The position numbers were made by a program, and so were the translations under genes. This document shows positions 7,012 through 13,115 of a stretch of 13,115 nt of DNA, in pieces (the stretch's first letter is position 1; every line of letters begins with the position of its first letter). Under the pieces are notes generated by a model that saw only the letters and a program-made list of their open reading frames with translations, was not told where the DNA came from and ran no database searches. This DNA is from Clostridia bacterium (GTDB lineage Bacteria > Bacillota > Clostridia > Christensenellales > Borkfalkiaceae): the NCBI GenBank assembly GCA_017504065.1, contig JAFVRU010000097.1, forward strand, positions 1-13,115. Reading direction: 5' to 3'.

Positions 7012-7947
7012 ATGAAGAAGCGTGTTTTGGGTTTTGTAACGCTTATATTGTCCGTTTCGGCTGTCCTTTTTACGCCTGCCTGTAAAAAGGATTCGTATCG
7101 GGTTTCTCAAACGGAATACGACGCGGCGTTTACGGCGGAAGCGCTTTCCAACGTAACGATCGCGATTACAGGTCCTTATTGGGAAAGAGATCGGGTATAT
7201 GAGCGTATCTATAATACGGAGACTGCGTTTGCCGGATATTGCTACAAGAACGACGTTCAATATTACGGTCGTTATTACGGGACTACGGAAAAAGGGGAAA
7301 CATTCGGTTACGTATACGGGGCTGAACAGTATATGAATTTCACCGAAGAATCCGCGTATTGGAGCAAGTATTCTATGACGTCGATCGAAGATAACGGAAT
7401 TTCGTTTGTGATGTCGTATAAAAAGGATTTTCATTTATTGGAGTATGACAGCTCGACAAAATCCTATCGGTTTGAAGTGCATGCGGGAGCTCGTGCGGGC
7501 ACGTATGCATATTATTTCCGTAATAATAAGTTGATAAAATTTGAAATTACCATGAAAAATAACGACGATTATCATTACGTTTGGGAGCTTTACGACTATG
7601 GAAAAACGGAAATTCCCGTGGAGCTCGAAATGCAGGAAAATCAAGCGTTGTTGATCGATATGTTTGAGAAGAAAAATCCCGACGGCGGCGACGGGCAGCT
7701 GATAGCGTATTACGGGGAGTATCCGAGCGGAGCTCTCGTTGCGATGTTGACGGGAACAAAGATGCAATACACCGAAGCGTTATGGACGGAAACAGTTGCG
7801 GAACATGAATTCCATTATGCAAACGGCAATCGCATTACCGTTTTATACGATGGGGAGTTCTATACCTTAACGCAGGCATACGAAAACGGTGTCCTGACAA
7901 AACAAAACATAGAACAGATCGCGAACCAAAGGACTAGCAACCAATAA
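7012..7947 (+). CDS. Lipoprotein of unknown function with a C-terminal EFYTL-type module
   Basis: The product is a predicted secreted lipoprotein of 311 residues. A basic, hydrophobic signal (MKKRVLGFVTLILSVSAVLF) ends at TPAC, giving candidate lipid Cys24, followed by the charged KKDS. The box is weak. The middle (about 30-205) is rich in Tyr and alternates charged strand-like segments, ending in YFRNNKLIKFEI and LYDYGKTEI, a pattern like LolA-fold lipoproteins; that fold is a guess. The last part (about 230-304) is a separate module: YYGEYPSGALVAMLTG, ALWTETVAEHEF and DGEFYTLTQAYENGVLT. I recall similar tails in unnamed Clostridia proteins, without known function. AAAGGAG (6997-7003) lies 8 nt before the ATG, and it shares a transcript with the leucine-rich repeat lipoprotein. 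Confidence 0.78.
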   Translation: MKKRVLGFVTLILSVSAVLFTPACKKDSYRVSQTEYDAAFTAEALSNVTIAITGPYWERDRVYERIYNTETAFAGYCYKNDVQYYGRYYGTTEKGETFGYVYGAEQYMNFTEESAYWSKYSMTSIEDNGISFVMSYKKDFHLLEYDSSTKSYRFEVHAGARAGTYAYYFRNNKLIKFEITMKNNDDYHYVWELYDYGKTEIPVELEMQENQALLIDMFEKKNPDGGDGQLIAYYGEYPSGALVAMLTGTKMQYTEALWTETVAEHEFHYANGNRITVLYDGEFYTLTQAYENGVLTKQNIEQIANQRTSNQ

Positions 7948-7963
7948 CATGAAAAAATAGGCG

Positions 7964-7996
7964 AGCCCCGCCGTCCAAATTTTGGACGGCGGGGCT
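7964..7996 (+). terminator. 13-bp GC-rich hairpin, likely terminator of the lipoprotein transcript
   Basis: AGCCCCGCCGTCC (7964-7976) and GGACGGCGGGGCT (7984-7996) pair perfectly around AAATTTT. The + strand T tract is poor (TTGGTTGT). On the minus strand the stem is followed, after a short gap, by six T's (the A's at 7952-7957), so it may work on both strands or be a mobile hairpin element. It starts 16 bp after the lipoprotein stop. Confidence 0.7.
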
Positions 7997-8251
7997 TGGT
8001 TGTGAAAGATTCTTAAACCAAAACAAACGGTTATGCTGCATGGTAGATTTCGGTTTCTTCTATCCAATAGACTCCATAAAGCGATCGTTCTTTTGTCATA
8101 CCGACCGAGCGAAAGCAAGTGGAGCGTATTCTGTTCTTTTAAAAATTACTCCTAACGACGGAAAACACGTATAAAAACTCCAACAAATCGGGAAAAGATA
8201 AAAATTTATCGATTTAGCGATTGAAAATTGCGCGGATACGCCGTCAAGTAT
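7997..8251. other. Non-coding interval before the dehydrogenase operon
   Basis: The gene-free gap spans 7948-8368. Apart from the hairpin at its left end and the promoter and leader at its right end, it holds a weak stem (TGGTAGA near 8041 with TCTATCCA near 8060) and a repeat-like segment near 8094-8133. A minus-strand ORF of 83 codons (7867-8118) overlaps the lipoprotein gene, runs through the hairpin, and has no recognisable product, so I do not call it. I see no tRNA or known riboswitch. Confidence 0.5.
8094..8133. repeat. Possible degenerate dispersed repeat (TGTCAT...GAGCGAA type)
   Basis: The segment starts TGTCATACCGACCGAGCGAA and continues AGCAAGTGGAGCG. It resembles the TGTCATxCxGAGCGAAGCGAA repeats that I recall from intergenic regions of many gut bacterial genomes. 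Only one copy is visible in this window, so repetition cannot be shown here. Confidence 0.35.
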
Positions 8252-8280
8252 TTGTCGACGGGAAGAAAATATGATATAAT
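8252..8280 (+). promoter_or_regulatory. Sigma-A promoter of the dehydrogenase-fumarase-Hdr operon
   Basis: The -35 box TTGTCG (8252-8257) matches four of six bases, the spacer is 17 bp, and the -10 box TATAAT (8275-8280) is perfect and preceded by TGA (extended -10). The start should be near 8287, giving a leader of about 80 nt. I found no convincing Rex operator (TTGTGAA/TTCACAA type) over this promoter. Confidence 0.8.
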
Positions 8281-8290
8281 AATGAAGTAT

Positions 8291-8332
8291 AAAAGGCGTA
8301 TTGCGTCTTTTCACGCTTATCCGCAGGGGCGG
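8291..8332 (+). promoter_or_regulatory. Structured leader of the dehydrogenase operon (two hairpins)
   Basis: The first stem pairs 8291-8298 with 8304-8311 (8 bp, one G-U pair, loop TATTG) and ends in TTTT. The second pairs CCGC (8321-8324) with GCGG (8329-8332) around AGGG. They lie between the predicted transcription start and the ribosome binding site. They might act in transcript stability or attenuation; no known riboswitch is recognised. Confidence 0.35.
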
Positions 8333-8368
8333 AAGAATAGAACGAAAAAATTCATACGGAGAAATATT

Positions 8369-9319
8369 ATGAACAACAAAGTTACTATCATTGGTGCAGG
8401 TTCTGTAGGGGCAACCGTAGCGTACACGCTGGTTGCGACGGGTTCGGTTGCGGAGATCGTATTGATCGACGTTAACGAAGCGAAAGCGCAAGGGGAAGCA
8501 TTGGACATTAGACAAGCGACGCCCTATCTTTCGCCGGCGAAGATTTATTGCGGTACGTACGAAGACGCGGCGGATTCGGATATCGTCATCGTTACGTCGG
8601 GCGTAGGCAGAAAACCGGGGCAATCCCGTATCGACCTTACGCAAACCAACGTAAATATTTTAAAGAGTATCGCTCCGCAAATCGTAAAATACGCGCCTAA
8701 CGCGTTGTATTTGTTCGTAGCAAACCCCGTAGACGTACTCACGTACGTTTTCTGCAAGATCACGGGCGTGCCCAAAAACCGTGTTATCGGTACGGGTACG
8801 ACGCTGGATAGTATTCGTTTGAGAACGCGCCTTTCGGAATTGTATTCGGTCAACCAAAAACAAGTCCACGCGTACGTTTTGGGTGAACACGGCGACAGCT
8901 CGTTCGTGGCTTGGTCGGCGGCGGACATTTCGGGGATTCCCTTGAAAGAATATGAAAAGACGTTGACGGATAAGAGCGTTTTGACGGTAACGCCGTATAC
9001 GCACGAAGAAGTGGAAGAATACGTGAAGAAGTCGGGCGGTCAAATTATCGCGGGCAAGGGCGCGACGTTCTACGGCATCGCGGCTTGCGTAACGCAAATC
9101 GTCAACAGCATTTATTCGAGCGCGTATACCATTTTGCCCGTTTCGACGGTATTGGACGGCGAATACGGCATTTCCGACGTAGCGCTTTCCACGCTTTGCG
9201 CGATCGGTAACGAAGGGATCGTAACGACGCTTACCCCGACGCTTGCGCCCGACGAACTCGAAAAAATGAAACACAGCGCGGAAGTCTTGAAAGGCGTTAT
9301 TGCGCAAATCGAAATTTAA
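8369..9319 (+). CDS. ldh: L-lactate/malate dehydrogenase family enzyme
   Basis: This is an NAD-dependent 2-hydroxyacid dehydrogenase, interconverting pyruvate and L-lactate or oxaloacetate and malate, in the cytoplasm. The 316-residue length fits. Visible are GAGSVG (9-14) with NAD-selecting Asp34, the substrate loop GRKPGQSRIDL (80-90) with catalytic Arg87, NPVDVLTY (119-126), Asp147 and Arg150 in LDSIR, and GEHGDS (172-177) with proton-relay His174. Position 81, equivalent to LDH residue 102, is Arg as in malate dehydrogenases, whereas GATFYG keeps the LDH-like Thr (LDH residue 246). Overall similarity is closest to enzymes annotated as L-LDH in Clostridia, but malate use is plausible because fumarase follows 18 bp later. 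GGAG (8358-8361) fixes the start; the earlier in-frame start at 8228 precedes the promoter. Confidence 0.9.
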   Translation: MNNKVTIIGAGSVGATVAYTLVATGSVAEIVLIDVNEAKAQGEALDIRQATPYLSPAKIYCGTYEDAADSDIVIVTSGVGRKPGQSRIDLTQTNVNILKSIAPQIVKYAPNALYLFVANPVDVLTYVFCKITGVPKNRVIGTGTTLDSIRLRTRLSELYSVNQKQVHAYVLGEHGDSSFVAWSAADISGIPLKEYEKTLTDKSVLTVTPYTHEEVEEYVKKSGGQIIAGKGATFYGIAACVTQIVNSIYSSAYTILPVSTVLDGEYGISDVALSTLCAIGNEGIVTTLTPTLAPDELEKMKHSAEVLKGVIAQIEI

Positions 9320-9337
9320 GGATCGGAGTATACGAAC

Positions 9338-10714
9338 ATGGAATACCGTATTGAAAAAGACACAATGGGCGAAATGCAAGTCCCAGCAGACAGATATTGG
9401 GCGGCGCAAACGCAAAGAAGTTATCAAAATTTCCGTATCGGTACGGAAGTCATGCCCCGTGAAATCACCCGCGCGTTCGGGATCTTGAAAAAAGCGGCGG
9501 CGATTGCGAATTGGAAGCTCGGGAAACTCCCCGAAAACAAGAAGAACGCCATTTGCGCGGCTTGCGACGAAGTTATTTCGGGTGCGCTCAACGGGCATTT
9601 CCCGCTCGTCGTATGGCAAACGGGTAGCGGTACGCAATCGAACATGAACGCGAACGAAGTCATTGCGAACCGCGGCAACGAAATCGCAGGCGAGAAGCTT
9701 TTGCACCCCAACGACGATATTAATAAGAGCCAAAGCTCCAACGACACGTTCCCGACGGCAATGCACATTGCGGCGGTGGTTGCAATCGAAGACGATTTGT
9801 TCCCCGCAATGGATACGTTGATCGCGACGTTGAAGCGTTTAGAAGCGGAGAACGAAGGGATTGTTAAGAGCGGTAGAACGCACTTGCAAGACGCTGTTCC
9901 CATCGCGTTCTCGCAAGAGATCAGCGGTTGGACGAATATGATCGAAAAGACCAAGGCGCAGCTCGCGTTGGCGACGGCGGGGTTGAAAGAACTCGCGCTC
10001 GGCGGCACGGCGGTTGGTACGGGCTTGAACGCGCCCAAGGGGTTTGCAGAAGAAGTTGCGGCGCAAGTCAGCGAACTCACGGGCAAAACGTTTATTACGG
10101 CAGCGAACAAGTACCACGCTTTGACTTCGAAAGACGAGCTGGTATTCGCGCACGGCGCGCTCAAAGCGCTCGCTTGTAACTTGATGAAGATCGCGAACGA
10201 CGTGCGTTGGCTCGCGAGTGGTCCGAGAGACGGGTTGGGGGAAATTTTCATTCCCGAAAACGAACCCGGTTCGTCGATCATGCCGGGCAAGGTCAACCCG
10301 ACGCAATGCGAATCGATGACGATGGTTGCCGTACAAGTCATGGCGAACGACGTCGCGGTAGGCGTTGGCGCGTCGCAGGGGAATTTCGAACTCAACGTGT
10401 TCATGCCCGTCATCATTTACAATTTCTTGCAATCGGTACGGTTGCTTGCGGACGGGATTACGTCGTTTGAAAAGAACTGCGTAACGGGTATTAAAGCGAA
10501 CAAAGAAAAGATGAAACACAACTTATACAACTCTTTGATGTTGGTAACGGCGCTCAACCCGTACATTGGCTACGAAAACGCGGCGAAGACGGCAAAGAAA
10601 GCGTATAAAGAAAACATCTCGTTGAAAGAAGCTTGCGTAGCGCTCGGGTTCTTGACGGCGGAAAAATTCGACGAAGTCTTCCGACCCGAAGAAATGGCGT
10701 ATCCGCAAAAATAA
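9338..10714 (+). CDS. fumC: Class II fumarate hydratase (fumarase C)
   Basis: This enzyme reversibly hydrates fumarate to L-malate and needs no iron-sulfur cluster. The 458-residue length matches FumC. Signatures are TGSGTQSNMN (95-104), SQSSNDTFPTAMH (131-143), GRTHLQDAVPI (179-189) with catalytic His182, GGTAVGTGLN (222-231) and the lyase signature GSSIMPGKVNP (311-321), whose flexible loop carries the catalytic serine. GGAG (9325-9328) lies nine bases before the ATG. A class II enzyme, rather than the oxygen-sensitive class I enzyme common in anaerobes, sits between a possible malate dehydrogenase and Hdr genes. This suggests the malate-fumarate step of a reductive branch ending in succinate, or fumarate use. 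No fumarate reductase is in the window. Aspartase belongs to the same superfamily, but the motifs fit fumarase better. Confidence 0.95.
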   Translation: MEYRIEKDTMGEMQVPADRYWAAQTQRSYQNFRIGTEVMPREITRAFGILKKAAAIANWKLGKLPENKKNAICAACDEVISGALNGHFPLVVWQTGSGTQSNMNANEVIANRGNEIAGEKLLHPNDDINKSQSSNDTFPTAMHIAAVVAIEDDLFPAMDTLIATLKRLEAENEGIVKSGRTHLQDAVPIAFSQEISGWTNMIEKTKAQLALATAGLKELALGGTAVGTGLNAPKGFAEEVAAQVSELTGKTFITAANKYHALTSKDELVFAHGALKALACNLMKIANDVRWLASGPRDGLGEIFIPENEPGSSIMPGKVNPTQCESMTMVAVQVMANDVAVGVGASQGNFELNVFMPVIIYNFLQSVRLLADGITSFEKNCVTGIKANKEKMKHNLYNSLMLVTALNPYIGYENAAKTAKKAYKENISLKEACVALGFLTAEKFDEVFRPEEMAYPQK

Positions 10715-10736
10715 TACGAAAGGGAACGTAAAGAGT

Positions 10737-11516
10737 ATGAAAATCAGTTATTATCCCGGCTGTACGCTGAAAAGGAAAGCCAAAGAATTGGACGTAACCG
10801 CCCGTCTTTGCGCGACCGCTTTGGGCGTAGAAATGGAAGAAATCGAAAATTGGCAATGCTGCGGCGCGGTGTATCCGACGGGTACGGACGAAATCGCGAC
10901 GAAATTGTCCGCAGTCCGCGCGTTGGAATACGCAAAACGCAACGGCGGAAAACTGTTGACGCTCTGCTCGGCTTGTCATAACGTAATCAAACGCGTCAAC
11001 GAAGATATGAAAGCAAACGGCGATATCTGCGCCCGCGCGAACAACTATTCCAAGTTTGACGAACCCTACAAAGGGGAAACGGAAGTTATTCATTATTTGG
11101 AAATGTTGAAAAACGTCGTCGGATTCGACGCGATCAAAAAAGCGGTCGTCAACCCGATCAATAAAAAGATCGGCGCGTACTACGGTTGTTTATTGCTCCG
11201 TCCGAGCGGCGTAATGGCGTTCGATAATCCCGAAAATCCGACAATCATCGAAGATTTCATTCGCGCGATCGGCGGTACGCCCGTCGTATATCCGTTCCGT
11301 AACGAATGCTGCGGCGCGTACGTATCGCTCAAGAACAGCGAATTGCCGAAGAAAAAGAGCGAGAAAGTCTTATCTAGCGCAAAAGAAAAGGGCGCGGAAC
11401 TCGTGATCACGGCTTGCCCGCTTTGCTTGTATAACCTGCAAGTCAACGGCGGCGGCGTGTTGCCCGTGCAGTACTTTACGGAGCTTCTCGCCGAAGCGTT
11501 GGGGGTGAAAGCATGA
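10737..11516 (+). CDS. hdrB: Heterodisulfide reductase-like subunit B (two CCG domains)
   Basis: HdrB is the subunit that reduces disulfides on two non-cubane [4Fe-4S] clusters in methanogens; bacterial homologues have uncertain substrates. The 259-residue protein has two complete CCG domains: Cys9, Cys41-Cys42 and CSAC (77-80) in the first, Cys151, Cys191-Cys192 and CPLC (227-230) in the second. All ten ligand cysteines are present, so both clusters should form. It starts 22 bp after fumC, with AAAGGGA (10719-10725) rather far upstream, and overlaps hdrC by four bases (ATGA), implying translational coupling. Other CCG proteins (LutA, GlpC, thiol:fumarate reductase TfrB) are alternatives, but the separate HdrC and HdrA next door make HdrB the best call. 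Confidence 0.93.
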   Translation: MKISYYPGCTLKRKAKELDVTARLCATALGVEMEEIENWQCCGAVYPTGTDEIATKLSAVRALEYAKRNGGKLLTLCSACHNVIKRVNEDMKANGDICARANNYSKFDEPYKGETEVIHYLEMLKNVVGFDAIKKAVVNPINKKIGAYYGCLLLRPSGVMAFDNPENPTIIEDFIRAIGGTPVVYPFRNECCGAYVSLKNSELPKKKSEKVLSSAKEKGAELVITACPLCLYNLQVNGGGVLPVQYFTELLAEALGVKA

Positions 11517-11899
11517 CGAAACAAGAACGGATAGAAAATCTCAACCGGTTGAGCGGCACGGACGTACGGAAATGTATGAAATGCGGGAAATGCTCGGGGC
11601 GTTGTCCTGCGTTCCAAGACATGGATATCAAACCCCATCAATTCGTTTCCATGTTGGCAAAAGGAAAAATTGACGAATTGTTGGAATGTAACGCAATTTG
11701 GAATTGTCTTTCCTGTATGGCTTGCGTAGAACGTTGCCCGCGTGGCGTCGCTCCAGCGGCGGTCGTGGAAGCGGTACGCGATACGGTAGTCAGAGCGCAA
11801 GGTAAGAACGGGCTGAAAGCGGAAGATATTCCCTCGATCGTGGACGAATTCATTCCCCAACAACTTTTGGTCAGCGCGTATAGAAAGTATAACAAGTAA
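11513..11899 (+). CDS. hdrC: Heterodisulfide reductase-like subunit C (2x[4Fe-4S] ferredoxin subunit)
   Basis: HdrC is a small electron-carrying subunit that passes electrons from HdrA to HdrB. The 128 residues hold two full cluster motifs, Cys21-x2-Cys24-x2-Cys27-x3-Cys31-Pro and Cys65-x2-Cys68-x2-Cys71-x3-Cys75-Pro, separated by a helix (PHQFVSMLAKGKIDELLECN) typical of HdrC. It has no membrane segments, unlike the HdrE/DsrM type, so the complex should be soluble. The start codon overlaps the hdrB stop, which fits a tight 1:1 HdrBC unit. The C-terminal tail (about 96-128) is short and variable in the family. Confidence 0.93.
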   Translation: MTKQERIENLNRLSGTDVRKCMKCGKCSGRCPAFQDMDIKPHQFVSMLAKGKIDELLECNAIWNCLSCMACVERCPRGVAPAAVVEAVRDTVVRAQGKNGLKAEDIPSIVDEFIPQQLLVSAYRKYNK

Positions 11900-11944
11900 C
11901 CCACAGGCACAAAAAAGAAAATCTAAAAAAAGAGAGTATAGAAA

Positions 11945-13115
11945 ATGCAAAGAATAGGTGTTTTTATTTGTTGGTGCGGCAGTAATATCGCGGCAACGGT
12001 GGACGTGGAAAAGGTAGCGGAAGTTATCAAGAGCGAACCGGGCGTCGTTTATTCGGCGAACTACCAATACATGTGCTCCGAAAACGGACAACAGCTTGTC
12101 AAACAAGCGATCAAAGAGCATAACCTTACGGGCATCGTCATCGGCGCTTGCTCGCCCAGAATGCACGAAGCGACGTTCCGCAAAGCGGCGGAAGAAGCGG
12201 GCTTGAACCCGTACATGGTCGAGATCGCGAACATTCGTGAACATTGTTCTTGGATTCACAAGGACATGGACGAAGCCACCGAAAAGGCGGTCGTTCTCGT
12301 TCGTACGGCGATTGCGAAGGTCAAACTCAACGCGCCTTTGATGGCAGGGGAAAGCCCCGTTGTAAAGCGCGCGCTCGTCATCGGCGGCGGGATCGCGGGG
12401 ATTCAAGCCGCGCTCGATATCGCGGACGCGGGTTTTGAAGTCGATATCGTGGAAAAGAACGCAACGATCGGCGGTAGAATGGCGCAAATCGATAAGACGT
12501 TCCCCACGCTCGACTGTTCGGCTTGTATTTTAACGCCGAAAATGGTGGATTGCGCGCAACACGAAAAAATCGACATTCTTTCCTATTCCGAAGTGGAAGA
12601 AGTGAAAGGCTTCGTCGGGAATTTCAGCGTCAAGATCCGTCGCAAAGCAAGATTCGTAGACGAAACGAAATGTACGGGCTGTAAGATTTGTATGGAAAAA
12701 TGCCCGTCCAAGAAAGGATTGAACGAATTCAACATGAATTTGAACACCCGTCCTGCGATCTATATCCCGTTTGCGCAAGCGATCCCCAACGTAGCGGTGA
12801 TCGATCCGACGCAATGTATTAAAATGAAAACGGGCAAATGCGGTATTTGTCAAAAATTCTGCGGAGTCGGCGCAATCGACTACGAACAAAAGGATTCGTT
12901 TATCGAACGTCAATACGGCGCGATCGTCGTTGCGACGGGCTTCAAACCGATCAGCGTAGACAACTTTAACGAATACGGCTATAACGATAATAAAGACGTC
13001 ATTACGTCCTTGGAACTCGAACGTTTGATGAACGCGGCAGGCCCGACGAACGGCGTTTTGCTCCGTCCGTCCGACGGGGAACATCCGAAAGTAATCACGT
13101 TTATCCAATGCGTCG
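11945..13115 (+). CDS. hdrA: Heterodisulfide reductase-like subunit A, FAD and iron-sulfur (5' part; runs off the window)
   Basis: HdrA is the FAD flavoprotein that carries out flavin-based electron bifurcation in Hdr complexes. The first 390 residues are visible and the frame stays open to the last base. They show the N-terminal domain RIGVFICWCGSNI (3-15) with Cys44, Cys69 and REHCSW (99-103), the FAD dinucleotide motif GGGIAG (147-152) with acidic Glu170, and TLDCSACILTPKM (188-200). A ferredoxin cluster follows at Cys243-x2-Cys246-x2-Cys249-x3-Cys253, and a second at Cys291-x7-Cys299-x2-Cys302-x3-Cys306. The final residues (ITFIQCV) are the conserved run into the rest of the flavin domain. 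The usual Cys-His-Cys near residue 10 reads Cys-Trp-Cys. AAAGAGAG about eight bases upstream is the likely ribosome binding site; the 45-bp gap after hdrC has no terminator. Confidence 0.93.
   Translation, partial: MQRIGVFICWCGSNIAATVDVEKVAEVIKSEPGVVYSANYQYMCSENGQQLVKQAIKEHNLTGIVIGACSPRMHEATFRKAAEEAGLNPYMVEIANIREHCSWIHKDMDEATEKAVVLVRTAIAKVKLNAPLMAGESPVVKRALVIGGGIAGIQAALDIADAGFEVDIVEKNATIGGRMAQIDKTFPTLDCSACILTPKMVDCAQHEKIDILSYSEVEEVKGFVGNFSVKIRRKARFVDETKCTGCKICMEKCPSKKGLNEFNMNLNTRPAIYIPFAQAIPNVAVIDPTQCIKMKTGKCGICQKFCGVGAIDYEQKDSFIERQYGAIVVATGFKPISVDNFNEYGYNDNKDVITSLELERLMNAAGPTNGVLLRPSDGEHPKVITFIQCV

Noticed and set aside
7999..8016. Possible Rex-type redox operator (TTGTGAA near 8000)
   Set aside because: Only one half-site resembles the consensus, the other half (TTCTTAA) and the spacing do not fit, and it is about 250 bp before the dehydrogenase promoter.
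7867..8118. Minus-strand ORF between the lipoprotein and the dehydrogenase
   Set aside because: It overlaps the lipoprotein gene end, includes both arms of the 13-bp hairpin, and shows no family features.
8228..8368. N-terminal extension of the dehydrogenase (in-frame start at 8228)
   Set aside because: The promoter and leader hairpins lie inside it, and the family's conserved start is at 8369 behind a good GGAG.
8660..9766. Minus-strand ORF of 368 codons opposite the dehydrogenase and fumarase
   Set aside because: It is a shadow ORF: Arg/Val/Phe-rich, spans a gene junction, and has no ribosome binding site or family resemblance.
9424..10416. Minus-strand ORF of 330 codons inside fumC
   Set aside because: It is fully antisense to a conserved enzyme gene and its Ser/Pro/Ala-rich product matches nothing I know.
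11180..12487. Minus-strand ORF of 435 codons opposite hdrB, hdrC and hdrA
   Set aside because: It crosses three well-supported genes and their junctions, its product is rich in Arg, Phe and His with no recognisable motif, and its openness follows from the codon bias of the + strand genes.
1..13115. CRISPR array, tRNA, rRNA, insertion sequence or phage genes
   Set aside because: No spacer-like repeat array, no cloverleaf with the GTTCGANTC arm, no transposase or integrase motifs were seen on reading both strands.

Overview
The window looks like a chromosomal segment of an anaerobic, fermentative Firmicute of the class Clostridia. An uncultured gut lineage such as the Christensenellales is my guess from style only. 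The reasons are the dnaE-pfkA neighbourhood, strong AGGAG-type ribosome binding sites, sigma-A-like promoters with extended -10 boxes, U-tract terminators, small lipoproteins of Gram-positive type, and an Hdr-type flavin/iron-sulfur operon. All genes lie on the + strand. Long minus-strand ORFs occur but look like shadows of the biased codon use.

Layout. (1) 1-1578: the 3' part of dnaE. (2) 1605-3694: pfkA (ATP-dependent 6-phosphofructokinase) with its own promoter and a 5'UTR hairpin, an intrinsic terminator, then a PfkB-family phosphofructokinase ending in a very clear terminator. (3) 3695-3917: non-coding, with two strong hairpins. (4) 3918-5874: a promoter with near-consensus boxes drives an SGNH/GDSL esterase-like protein, a 64-residue four-cysteine protein and a six-helix DUF308/HdeD-like membrane protein, closed by a terminator. 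(5) 5887-7996: a promoter drives two secreted lipoproteins. The first has a cadherin-like fold, an InlB-type repeat and BspA-type leucine-rich repeats. The second is of unknown function with a recognisable C-terminal module. A 13-bp GC-rich hairpin follows. (6) 7948-8368: 421 bp without a convincing gene, holding that hairpin, a sequence that resembles a dispersed repeat, and a promoter with a structured leader. (7) 8369 to the window end: a tightly packed operon of a lactate/malate dehydrogenase-family enzyme, class II fumarase, HdrB, HdrC and HdrA (cut by the window end).

The last operon is the most interesting part. An L-LDH-family dehydrogenase with an MDH-like arginine at its specificity position is followed by fumarase. 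Together they could form the oxaloacetate-malate-fumarate arm. They are co-transcribed with a heterodisulfide-reductase-type electron-transfer module (two CCG-type clusters in HdrB, two [4Fe-4S] clusters in HdrC, FAD plus ferredoxin domains in HdrA). This suggests a link between fumarate (or lactate/malate) metabolism and flavin-based electron bifurcation or a thiol/disulfide couple. That link is inference. The final electron acceptor and input modules are not in the window.
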